A stretch of DNA of 64,000 bases, taken from positions 1,984,001-2,048,000 of the forward strand of contig OZ176052.1 in the NCBI GenBank assembly GCA_964247055.1, written 5' to 3'. Below are positions 1 to 10,204 of this stretch, piece by piece. Origin of the DNA: Paragordius varius. Lineage: Eukaryota > Nematomorpha. The stretch's first letter is position 1. Every line of letters starts with the position of its first letter. Made by a program: the position numbers and the translations under genes. The notes under the pieces were generated by a model. It saw nothing but the letters and a program-made list of their open reading frames with translations, searched no databases and was not told the origin of the DNA.

Positions 1-399
1 TGAATATGGATATAATATCAAAATCAATTGCGATTTCGCGCATACGACTTTACCATAAATAAGCAATATATTCAAAAATGAACTACAGACATGTTAAATT
101 GACAAAAATAAATTCAAGAATACAAAGTCATTAAATTAATTCATAAATCTGTAATACCTAATTTATTGATTATTTATACAGTGTCTACAAAAAAATATCC
201 TGATTCTGATAAAATGTATCAGGATTATCATAATTCTTTCGGTTTTGGTCCTTATGAGTGATTAAAATAGTTATAAAAACTTTTGCGGCAAATGCTCAAT
301 ATTAGAAAATTGCAAATTTGCCCATTTTTAAAAAAATTGGTGGAAGCCAAATGCCACATTTTAAAATATATGAATAAGAAATATAAAAACTAATTATGA

Positions 400-900
400 A
401 AACCAGACTAATATTTTATTACAACATTTTTTTTAATAATGGGTTTCGAAAGTCCTGCTATAAAATGGGCTTCTTTTTTTAATAAACTCAAAAATGCAGT
501 TGTGGGATAAAAATAAATATATGCTAAATTTTGATATTATCTAAAAATATTTTTAAAAGCATACTTTTTTCAAAATTTAAATTTTAATCAATGAAGGGTA
601 CTTCATATTATTGCATGGTGGAAACGGTAAAAAAAGCTTTTTATACCTAAAACCCTTTTTTTGATAATGTTAAACATTTCTAAGGCCTCAAAATTTAATT
701 TAAAAATTACTTTGCTTTCTAATTTGTTTGAATTTCTATAAAACACGATTTATTAACATAAATTTGAAGGCGAACTAATTTTTCAATCAAGATACTAATG
801 GAAATGTTCAGTATCATTGCCTTATATAGAAAAACTGTTTTTATAATAACATGCATTTTTATTCCGTTTAATGAAGTTTTGTTTAACAAAATTTTGGTGA
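400..900. repeat. Old dispersed repeat, partly inverted match to 43500-44000
   Basis: The part around 414-660 matches the reverse complement of about 43740-44000, with shared blocks such as ATGGGC..TTCT, ATATATGCTAAAT and CATGGTGGAAAC (CATGATGGAAAC). The part around 750-840 matches about 43660-43770 in direct orientation. The two copies are diverged and rearranged. No coding capacity or clear termini are visible, so the class is unknown. Confidence 0.5.
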
Positions 901-2449
901 AAATTAAATTTTCAATAAAATGTGTTAAAAATATTTAAAATTTTTATCGCGCGATCTCGCGGCATTTTTATGTAAGAGCCCTTGTTTTTTCCATTCTTTA
1001 CCAAATATATATACCCATTTAACGAGAGAAAATAAATTGATAAAATAAAGGATACATGACTGTATTGCAAAAGAACAGCCAATATTAGACAAGCGAATTT
1101 GACTCTTTCGGAGCTAACATCTAAAAATTAAATTTTTTTAATATTGTTTTTTCTTTTCTTATGTAGTTAATGATATATTTATTAAAATTTTTCGAATGCA
1201 TTAAGCATTTTAATAAAAAAACAACAAATTTTGTTATTTTCTGATAATGAAGCAGCTACCAAAAGTTTTTCTAAAATCACTTGTAAAAGCCATAACCAAA
1301 AGCACCATGATAAACCATACATTTTCCTATCAAAATATTATAATATTTTTCGTTAACACTGTGTGTTAAACATTAAGGATATTATATTCTAAATTTAAGT
1401 AAAGGAGGTTACTCCAAAGGAATCTATATTAAAAATAATACCTGATTTATGTAATCCAAAAAATTGATATATATAACAATTTTCTTAAGAATTTGTTTGA
1501 AAATTGGTCTATTACAGAAAAGGATTGAGAAGAGGACTCCTAATTTTACATTAAAAAACGTGTCAAAAAGTCATTAAATGCATTTTAGAAATCTACTTTG
1601 TATTGGAATGACTGCTCTACAGGAAATATGGAATAAACGGCGTCGTCGTATTTATCACCAAATTTATAATTTTACAAATTGCTGCTAAAGCTTCTTGAAG
1701 AACATTTCATATTGCATCAAGGTTAGTTGTTTTCCAATACCTACAATTTTTAACCAAACACTAATTGTTGTACTACTATTTTCGTCGAGTTCCCCATTCA
1801 CATTGTTAATACATGATCTATCTGGCAGGATAGGATCACAACTATAGGTCAATACATAAATCTTGGATATTTTATTCAATTTTAGCATAACTGACAAAAC
1901 TTTTTACTTTTAATGATTTTTAAGGGCTATATTTATAAATATTGGAGAAAAGAAGATTTTTTTCATTCTGAAATTAATATTTACCTACCATATTCATTAC
2001 TGTTTTACCACTATAATCTTATGACCTTTGGTTATATAAATTCAAAATTTCACATCATAGTTATGCACAATCTTTGTATAACCTTAATTTAACGGAAATT
2101 TTATTCTTTTCTTACCAAACGTACTTAAAACCTCACAATCCGTTACCGACGTTGCCCGACGACCAATTGAGTAAGTTTTTGATAATTCTTTTTAACGGTT
2201 TTACTTAATTAGATAAAACTTTAGCATTTAATTGTTGCAAATATCACCATCAGCTTGATAGTAACGGAACACGTTAATTCCACACTACTTAAAACCCTGA
2301 CGGCCCCATTCAACTCAAAGTATGATTGCAAAGAGTACTTTATCTCTTTTTGACTTAAATTTTTGGCAAATATGGTGATAACGTGGAGATATGTGGTTGG
2401 ACTTTTTAGTGGCATCGTGCGGCTTAGAGTGAGACTGTATTTGGCCCAA

Positions 2450-2890
2450 ACATAATCTATATTCTATATATTTAAAAAAATGGAAAATGCTGGCTTTGTC
2501 TGTTTCTGGAAAACTGGTAGACCCATTCAAATCCTAATGTCAAAAAATATAATCATTAATGAATGCCCTGCCAGTAGCTTCGCCCTTTTTTTGGGTTAGG
2601 CCCCAGGTTCGGGCCCACCCCGTGTAAAAAATGGTTTTTATTGAAAGTCCACAACAATCGTGACTTTGAGACAATTTTTCGGAAAAGATGTTTAACCATT
2701 CGATTTCAAATACGATTTTCTTTTACCTTTTTTCAATTGCGCCGAACATAATCGGCTCGCTTTTTTAGTTTAGGCCCTCTTTCTCCCCACTCCCCCCGTA
2801 AAATGCCATATTTTTCACTAAAAACAGTCCACAAAAATAATTTTTTAAATCTATTTTTCGCCCAAGGTATGAGACCGTAAAAAATTAAGG
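2450..2890 (+). repeat. Dispersed repeat family R, copy 1
   Basis: Shares with 3870-4290 and, inverted, with 23020-23440 a series of blocks: GGAAAATGCTG, TAGACCCATTCAAATCC, TTAATGAATGCCC, AGTAGCTTCG, GTTCGGGCCCACCCCGTGTAAAAAA, a GAGACAATTTT..GGAAAA block, GGCTCGCTTTTTTA..TTTAGGCCCTCTTT and CCCGTAAAATGCCAT. It is more GC-rich than its surroundings. Short open frames in it are translations of the repeat. No terminal inverted repeats were identified. Confidence 0.7.
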
Positions 2891-2959
2891 ACTATTCTGT
2901 CAAAAGCTAAATTTTTAGCTGTGTAAACAGCTCTAAAAACTGCCTAATCATATCGAAAT

Positions 2960-4900
2960 ACCGTGCCCATGGGGCTAAATTTCAGAAAACCTATCAGGCC
3001 ATATAAGTTCAAGAGCTGTTTAAGATATCCGTAACTAGGCAAAAAATTAGGTCGTGCTATTTTTTATTAACCGTTAATTAGGCCCTTCAAGCTCTGAAAA
3101 ATGTGCCACCATAGAATGATTTTTTAATTTTGAAGCAATTTTTCCAAACACTAACGGCATATGGAATCAATCATGATTCCACGTATTCTCTGTAAAAAGA
3201 AATAATTTTAATTAAATTTACTATGTATGGGGCTACCCGCCTCTAACTGCACCATATCGATATACCGTGACTTTGGTGTAAAATTTAAGAAAACTTAGGC
3301 CATATGAGTTCAATAAGGGCTTGAAATATTACTTGTAAAAAGGCAAAACTTTAAGTAGAGCGGTTATATATACTACCCCTCAATTGGGCCTTTGCCCTAA
3401 AAAATGCGCCACCTTAGAATGACTTTTTGGTTTGAGGCAATTTTTTGAAAATTCCAAGATATGGAATCAATCATGTTTCCAGGTATTACCCGAATAAGGC
3501 AAAAAATTTAACGATTTTTTTGTTTTTCCCCTGGTTAGGGGAATACCCGCGTAAAACTGCGTCACCATATCATACAGCATGTCTTTGGTTAAAACCTATG
3601 AGACTTGATAGTTCAATAAGAGCCTAAAATCTTTACCCCCTGAAAACAAATATTTTATAGGGGTTGTTTCATGTGTAAAGTTTCACGCCCTAAAAAATGC
3701 GCCGCCATAGGACCATTTTTTAGTTTTGAAGCATTATTTCCAAGAACTTAAAGGAACATATGGAATCCATCATTCCAGATATTCCCCATATAAAAGCAAA
3801 AATTTTGCCCAGCGCTTTTTTACCTGCCCCTAAGTGAGGGGCTGCCCGCCAAAATTGGTTTCATATGTTTATTAAAGAATCGTAATCTATATCTTTATAA
3901 AAATGGAAAATGCTGTTGGGATCCGTTTCCGGAAAACCGGTAGACCCATTCAAATCCAAAATATTTATTAATGAATGCCCCGACAATAGCTTCGTTCTTT
4001 TTTTAATTAGGCCCCCAGTTCGGGCCCACCCCGTGTAAAAAACGGGTTTTTTTGAAAACAGAAGTCCAAAAAAATCGTGTCTTGAGACAGTTTTCCGGAA
4101 AACGAGTTGGACCATTCGATTTCAAATATGTTTTTTTTACTTATTATCAGTTTTGCCGAACATGGGCTCGCTTTTTTAATTTAGGCCCTCTTTTTACCCG
4201 CTCCTCCCGTAAAATGCCATTTTTTTAAAAAAACTAAGCCCACAAAAATAATTTTTTGAATCTATTTTTTGCCCAGGGTGAGACCGTAAAAGTTTAATAA
4301 GGATTCCCGATATTCCCTGTTGAAAAGCAAAAGTTTTGCACGCTTTTTTATACCTGCCCTGGGTTAGGAGCTGCCCGCGCGTTGTTTCGAAGCTAATTTA
4401 CAGAAAAATTATGAAGCCATATGAGCTCATTGAAAGTGATATATTACCCGTACTAGGTAAAAAAGGTCAGGCGTTTTTTATTAGCCGTTTATTTGGGGTT
4501 ATGCCTTAAAATACGCCATATATAACAATTATTTAGTGTTGATGTATTTTTCGAATAGCCCATGAGACGATGATATCAGAGATGATTCCAAATATTTACC
4601 CTATAAAGGCAAAGAATTTAACTCAGCGCTTTTTGATATACTTCTATGGGTAGGAGTCTATCGGTTTAAAACTGAGAAGCCATACAGAAATAAGCGTGGT
4701 TTTAGCTAATAAAGAAGCCATACGTGTTCAATAAAGGCTTTAAATAATACCCATAAAAAGGTAAAAATTATAGTATAGAGGTTTTTCCGCTAGCCGACAA
4801 TTTGGGGCCACACCAGTAACCAATATATTAGTATAAATGCATTGAAAATTATATGAAGCACTGTTTTGAAAATCCTATGAGATCATAACTATTAAATAAT
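2960..4900 (+). repeat. Degenerate tandem array, unit about 300 bp, interrupted by repeat R
   Basis: The block GCGCCACCATAGAATGAT recurs in altered form at about 3102, 3407 and 3700, and more weakly near 4510. ATGGAATCAATCAT recurs at about 3160, 3463 and 3757. The units also share ACTGC..CCATAT and GGCCATATGAGTTCAATAAGGGC. The unit is therefore about 290-310 bp, with at least five decayed units. A copy of repeat R (3870-4290) lies inside the array. Confidence 0.65.
3870..4290 (+). repeat. Dispersed repeat family R, copy 2
   Basis: Same block order as copy 1 at 2450-2890 (GGAAAATGCTG, TAGACCCATTCAAATCC, GAATGCCC, GTTCGGGCCCACCCCG, GGCTCGCTTTTTTAATTTAGGCC, CCCGTAAAATGCCAT). It is nested in the tandem array, so it inserted after the array formed or was captured by it. 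Confidence 0.7.
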
Positions 4901-6015
4901 GCTTCGAAATAATCAACATATATGGATCAAAATTTTGTGAATACTTTTTTCTAATAGAGCCCCCCTCTTCAAGAATTCCGAAGGACTTCCTCGCAGCTCG
5001 AGATTTACACTAGTAAAAATAAATATTTATTGAAATATTAATATGCGACCTCTCTTGTAATTTATCCATTACTATATGGAAAAATCATGGAAATGTTTTT
5101 AGCATTAACTACGTGACAATAATACGTAGAGAGGATAGAAAAAAATATTGTTTATCTACCCACATTCTACCATATATATATAAGAATAATTTTTTTATTA
5201 CAGTTATTCCCGTGAAAATCAACGATTGTTTTCTACCTAGACCTCTTTTAACTCCTTAAAGCTACTTCAATACTTTAATTTTGAACTATGCAGCATGGCA
5301 TCGACTTTATTCGGATAATTGTTAATTGCTATTAAATTGAATAACAAAAGTGGGAAAATGGTTCTACTTATTAATAGTAAAAATATAAATTTCCGAGTCA
5401 AATATTGTTAGACAAACCTTAGCTGCTTATCTTATTAACTTATCGAGAGAAACAACCTATAGAAAATCTAATCAGAAGAATATCGGTTTGAAATATATAT
5501 TTAATAGATATGGCAAACAAACACTTTTTTGGATTTATTAATCAAATTGTTGTTTTTTATGGATAAAAAGTTAAGTTTTTTTGCAACAATGGAATTCGGG
5601 ATTTTCTGTCAAATTGAAACCAAATTTTAATTTCTTTAAATAAAATATACGCTTTAGGTGAGTTTACTTAGCGCTTTTGTGGCATTTTTCTAAACATTGG
5701 CAAATTAAGGGTCTAATGGATGTGTGCATTTTATGTTAATTAAGTATTAATAATTCAAATTTATATGCGAAATCAATAAAATTAAATATATAATATATTG
5801 AATATTAGATGAAATTATATTCGTTACTTTTTATTATCCTTAGGCAAGGTTCAATTTAACCAATATACATAAATTATTCATTATGTTATAATATCTTATA
5901 TTCCCAACCGCATCATCACAGGTGCAAAAAATTAATAATGTGCTTTATCATTATTTTTTGCGTTAGTTAAATTATATATTTTTTTATTTTATTTTCTTTT
6001 TTTGTCGTAATAACT

Positions 6016-6963
6016 ATGTCAACTAAAGATATATACGGTTACACGGTAAAGGACATTTATGGGAAAACGGTTTGTATGGAAAAATACAGGTACAATATTT
6101 TTTGATAACGAAAAAATATTTTAAAAATATTACATATAACATTATTATGTATTGTAAAATAGGGGTAGAGTATTGCTTATTGCAAATGTTGCGTGTTTCT
6201 GAAAGTTCACTGATCAAAATTATCGTGAACTTGAAGCTCTTTATCTCAAATATAGGGATCAAGGCTTATCTATCCTAGCTTTTCCTTGTAATCAGTTTGG
6301 ACAACAGGTAAAACCTTATTTTTTTCTTAATTCCAAAAAAATATATATTATTATAAGTTTTGCATTCGAAATAGGAACCGGGCACTAATCAAGAAATTCT
6401 AAAGTTTATTGCAAAGTATAATGTCGATTTTGATATGTTTGACAAAATTGAGGTCAATGGTGATAATAGTTGCCCGCTTTTCAAATTCCTTAAAACTGAT
6501 AAAAATGGGAAAGTTGAGTAAGTTATGCATTTATGATAACACTAAATCTTAATTATAAATATGGGTTACTTTTTTTAAAATTATAATTTATTTTATTAAT
6601 AATTTAAACATATAAAATATTTTTTATAGGGATATAACGTGGAATTTTGCCAAATTTTTGGTCAATCGAAAAGGACACGTCGTTAAGCGTTATTTGCCCA
6701 AAATTTGTCCATTCGTAAGTTTTTGATTGCCTTTCTTTTAATTTATGTTATATATTTTAATTTGGTCATTTTTTTTATTAAAGGTCAATAAATTTAGTTT
6801 TTTTTATTTTAAAATGTAATTTCAAATAAATATTTAAAAGTTAATGGAAAATTTAAGCACTTTCTATGTAAAGGTAGAGAACTATTAAATTCATATATAA
6901 TACTGTTGTTATATCTAGGATATCGAAAAGGATATTATTCCACTGCTTGAAGAAAGCCCATAA
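6016..6963 (+). CDS. GPX4: Glutathione peroxidase (GPX4-like), probable selenoprotein
   Basis: Five exons (6016-6089, 6163-6307, 6375-6517, 6630-6714, 6919-6963) join in phase to a 163-residue protein of the small monomeric GPX type. Such enzymes reduce lipid hydroperoxides with glutathione or thioredoxin. Exon 2 reads [10 protein letters not shown], then TGA at 6200-6202, then [10 protein letters not shown]. The TGA (codon 38) sits exactly where the family has its catalytic Sec or Cys, and the frame continues through [23 protein letters not shown] and VVKRYLPK. The Gln (about 69), Trp (125) and Asn (126) of the catalytic tetrad are present. I therefore read TGA as selenocysteine. A SECIS element should follow the TAA at 6961, but I could not identify one by eye. 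Introns are 73, 67, 112 and 204 bp. The cysteine paralogue lies 2.65 kb downstream on the same strand. The alternative, a gene broken by chance at this one codon, is unlikely because everything else is intact. Confidence 0.88.
6200..6202 (+). other. In-frame TGA at the catalytic site, probable Sec codon
   Basis: The TGA lies between TGT-TTC and AAG-TTC-ACT in exon 2 of the GPX gene. The paralogue at 9616 has TGT at the aligned codon ([11 protein letters not shown]). Known GPX4 proteins have U in NVASQUGKT. The position is seen directly. Recoding is inferred from family knowledge. Confidence 0.8.
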
Positions 6964-8450
6964 TTAATTGTTACGTTGAATTAATGTCCATATTGTACAT
7001 AATACTTAATGAAGAATTATTTGTAAATTTTGATAAATATTCTGGAACCCTTATTTGTACTTTATGTGCATTAATACAATTTTTTACAATATGTTAATTA
7101 TTATCCTAAAATAATTAAATTATTAGCACATCGAAAATTAATTGCGGAGAAATAAATATTTTTGAATCATTATTACATTTGATTAATTTCTAATATAGGT
7201 TTTTGTAAAAAATATTTCATGGTTTAATGCAAATTCGTCTCTATTTAGCACGATTTAGTACAAATTCGAGCCTTTACCTTACATTTGACATCTTTTTAAA
7301 ATATAACACTTTTGATAAAGTTACAAATTATATCTTGGTTTTTATCAATTAAAATATGGACTTTATTACCAGAATGTCGCAAATTTACATCTTACCCTTG
7401 TTTGCTGTTATTGTCAGGTTATCTCAAACCAATACATGATTTTATTGGCATATGGACAAAATATTTTCTTAGACCTAGTTTGCAAAATATATAAAAACGT
7501 GGCAAAATATTGATGAGGTTTAATATCGGATAGCTTGAAACAACAGGTATGTGTATACCCGCCAAACACATTTAGTGACAAAAATATTTTTGTGTTAAAG
7601 CGAATTACTTTTCCGTTTACCGCTACCTAACATTCATTAATTTGTAGATCATTAATGTCGGGGTTACTGTATCCCATACCTTTAATTAACACATCATTTT
7701 ACCTTTTTACTTTTTTGTCCTAGTTTTTATATTGAGGCGGCCCTGTTCTAGAGTCTATAACAACTCTAAAACACGATTTACCTTAACAGCCGATTTTAAA
7801 AACAAATATCTTTGCTGGCAAAATAAAATCTAAAAAGTCATTAAAGCTAATCATTTACATTTGCTAACCATAATAACCATAGCAATTTAAAAAAATTAAA
7901 AAAAGCGGCCAAAATGTTTGAGAAGAGGATTTTTTAACAATTTTACATTTTTTAAATGAAAATTTTTTATAATGCGCCTAAAAGGCTAAAAGAGCATATT
8001 TTTTAATTTGGCTTACTACCTTAAATACATTTAAGATATTCAAATTTTGAATCATTCTGAGATGTAAAACTACCTCAAAAGGTCATGAAGCGTTAAAATT
8101 AATTTAGCATTAATATTAACAGAATATATGGCTTCTTTTGCAGTATTTTTCTATTTAGTTAATGGAACATATCATATTGGTTAACTTTTATGTTTCTCCA
8201 TAAAATAAGTATTATCATTTTTTTGTACTTCCGGTTTTTCAATTTTTGTAAGTGCAAACTTACGCAATGGTTTTATATTTTTCCATATTTTTTTAAAAAA
8301 CGTGATTTTAAAAAGGCTTAGATCCAATTTTCAAAATATTGAAATAAATTTGTTGGATCCAAGTTTAAAAAAAATGGTAGAAAAAGTTTGAAATGGTGAT
8401 TTTGTACAATTTTACATCTTTTAAAACATATTTTTTATCATGCGTCTTAA

Positions 8451-8544
8451 AGGGTGTCCAACACGCAAACCGCAGGCCGCATGTGGCCCGCCGGATTATT
8501 TGAGTTGAACATGCGACAGATGCCGCAGTCTGTGTTGGACACCC
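8451..8544. mobile_element. Short hAT-like inverted-repeat remnant
   Basis: Left arm GGGTGTCCAACACGC...GGCCGCATGTGGCCCGC and right arm ...GTGTTGGACACCCC form an imperfect inverted repeat of about 30 bp over 94 bp. GTGTCCAAC termini followed by GC-rich GGCC blocks resemble hAT termini. The element is non-autonomous. A related left end is at 61921. Confidence 0.5.
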
Positions 8545-8639
8545 CAGGCCTGAAAGGTTAAAAGCATAATTAAAAATGTATAGCCTTGGGGTATACAACT
8601 ACCCTAGGTCATAGACTGTATATTTATAAATCTCAAGTT

Positions 8640-9240
8640 TGATTTAACACTTGGATACAACACACTCATTTTAGTCCTTCGATTCAAATTGGGGTAGTTG
8701 GATACCCCAGGCCTGTTTAAAATCAAATACTTTAGAAAGTATGGAAGCAATCGAAACCATGGCAAAATTTTGCACTTATATAACATTAATAAACCGAAAT
8801 ATATAAAAAATTTTATTCAAAAATACTTGATCTTACTTATTTTGAGCTAAAACTGAAAGGTAAAAATTTAGTCAACGTGACATGTGTCAAATTGTAAAAT
8901 TAAAAAATAATACAAAATAAACCGCTTTTTCTATTTCTATCAATGTTAATTGTAATTTATATATAAAAAAAACTTTAGCTTTACCCTTAAAATTAAATGA
9001 AGACTATATTTTGCAAAATTTTTGTAAAATAAAAATGGCGTCGAAGTAGCTTGAGATGGAACTTTTTTTTCAAAACAAAATTTTATCAGGATATTTTGGC
9101 ATATTTATATAATATTTATCAGGATAGAAGCATAAATTCAAATTGAGACCGTTTCCTTCAGTAGTTTTTTAAAAATTTTATTTTAAATTTAGTCTGGGGT
9201 ATTTAGATACCCCAAATTGAATCGAAGTGTTAACAAAATG
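8640..9240 (+). repeat. Dispersed repeat family D, copy 1
   Basis: Nearly the whole stretch reappears at 42520-43110, with a weaker copy at 42115-42500. Shared blocks include AGTCCTT.GATT.AAATTGGGGTAG, CAGGCCTGTTTAA, ACCATGGCAAAATTTTGC, ATATAACATTAA, CAAAAATACTTGAT, CTTTTTCTATTTCTATC, AAAATGGC.TCGAAGTAG and GTATTTAGATACCC. No coding region or clear ends were found. Confidence 0.75.
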
Positions 9241-9615
9241 CCATAAAAGGGGGCAAATTTGATTGCAGATTTAATATTTCTTCAAATAATGAGCCATTTA
9301 ATGTCTATTTTAAATTTATCAATATCATAATTTTGGATTAAATTTGTAAATGAAGAAAATTATCCAAAAATAAAGATAAATTAGCTTTTACAATCCGAAT
9401 TTTTTCCAAAGGTAAGAGCTTTTTAGCTATGTTTATCAATTCAATAAATAACTAGCGAAAATATACATCATGTGATATCTATATTGTTAAGCTTAAAATT
9501 TGCAACATTTTTATAATATTTATAATTTACAACCTTCAAACGCAAATAAATAAATCGTCACCTGATGTACAAAGTCTTGCGAAATTTAAATACCCTACCG
9601 ACTGTGTTTTGTGCC

Positions 9616-10204
9616 ATGTCTTCAGAAAGTATCTATAATTTTACGGTAAAAAATATTGACGGTGAAAATGTTTCATTAGAAAAATATAGGTTTTACTTAT
9701 ATACATAAAATTTAGAGGTAAAGTGTTATTAATAACTAATGTCGCTTCCAAATGTGGCTTTACTGATTCAAATTATAAACAATTCCAAGAATTATATGAT
9801 AAATATAAGGACCAAGGTTTTGAAATTTTAGCTTTTCCTTGTAATCAATTTGGTAGCCAGGTTTTATTAACAATTATATTTACAGGAATCCGGTGACGAA
9901 TGTCAGATAAAGAAATTTGCTACTAACTATAAAGTCACTTTTGACATGTTTTCAAAGATTGATGTCAATGGTGAAAAGGCTGATCCTCTATTTAAATTTT
10001 TGAAAACCAAATTAAGTGGTTTAGTTTTTGAGTAATCATATAATGTTATAAATTAGTGCAATAAAATGGAATTTTACAAAATTTTTGGTTGATAGAAATG
10101 GTATCCCCTATAAAAGATATGCCCCAAAGGATGAACCCAAAGTATAGAAAATTTTAATTTTTTAGACTATGGAAAAGGATATACAGGAACTTTTGAGCAA
10201 ATAA
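9616..10204 (+). CDS. GPX4: Glutathione peroxidase (GPX4-like), cysteine form
   Basis: Five exons (9616-9689, 9716-9860, 9886-10031, 10057-10141, 10166-10204) encode 162 residues. The peroxidatic residue is Cys38 in [13 protein letters not shown]. The rest of the tetrad is in [12 protein letters not shown] and [12 protein letters not shown]. Exon borders fall at the same codons and phases as in the Sec paralogue (exon lengths 74, 145, 146, 85, 39 against 74, 145, 143, 85, 45), so the two arose by duplication of an already intron-bearing gene. The introns here are 26, 25, 25 and 24 bp, each GT...AG and needed to keep the frame. Cys GPX enzymes usually prefer thioredoxin as donor. With no oligomerisation loop, the monomeric class is likely. 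Confidence 0.9.

Larger units (their letters stand above)
1..6015. other. Intergenic, repeat-rich, no supported gene
   Basis: No convincing exon chain is visible on either strand. The region holds an old dispersed repeat (about 400-900, related to 43500-44000), a tandem array (about 2960-4900) and two copies of a separate dispersed repeat (listed on their own). A minus-strand open frame at 1685-1897 has unbiased composition and a possible donor, but no partner exon was found, so I do not call it a gene. The rest is AT-rich sequence without recognisable content. Confidence 0.6.
6964..9615. other. Intergenic between the two GPX genes
   Basis: The first 200-250 bases probably hold the 3' UTR of the Sec GPX. 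Candidate polyadenylation signals are AT-rich and not distinctive (AAATAAAT near 7150). Further on are a hAT-like palindrome (8451-8544) and copy 1 of a dispersed repeat (8640-9240). No other gene was seen. Confidence 0.6.

Noticed and set aside
1685-1897. Minus-strand 70-codon frame with Cys, Pro and Asp residues
   Set aside because: No start context, splice partner or family resemblance was found. One short frame in a repeat-rich region is not enough.
3861-4115. Open frame resembling frames at 2315-2530 and 23236-23430
   Set aside because: All three are translations of dispersed repeat R in its several copies. They show no protein domain.
6023-6278. Open frames on both strands over the first GPX exons
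   Set aside because: They are other-frame readings of the GPX gene. The spliced GPX frame explains the conservation.
7009-7034. Possible SECIS core (ATGA at 7009-7012, TGAT at 7031-7034) after the Sec GPX
   Set aside because: The two motifs are too close and the stem between them is only about 6 bp with no AA apical bulge. It does not fit the eukaryotic SECIS form.
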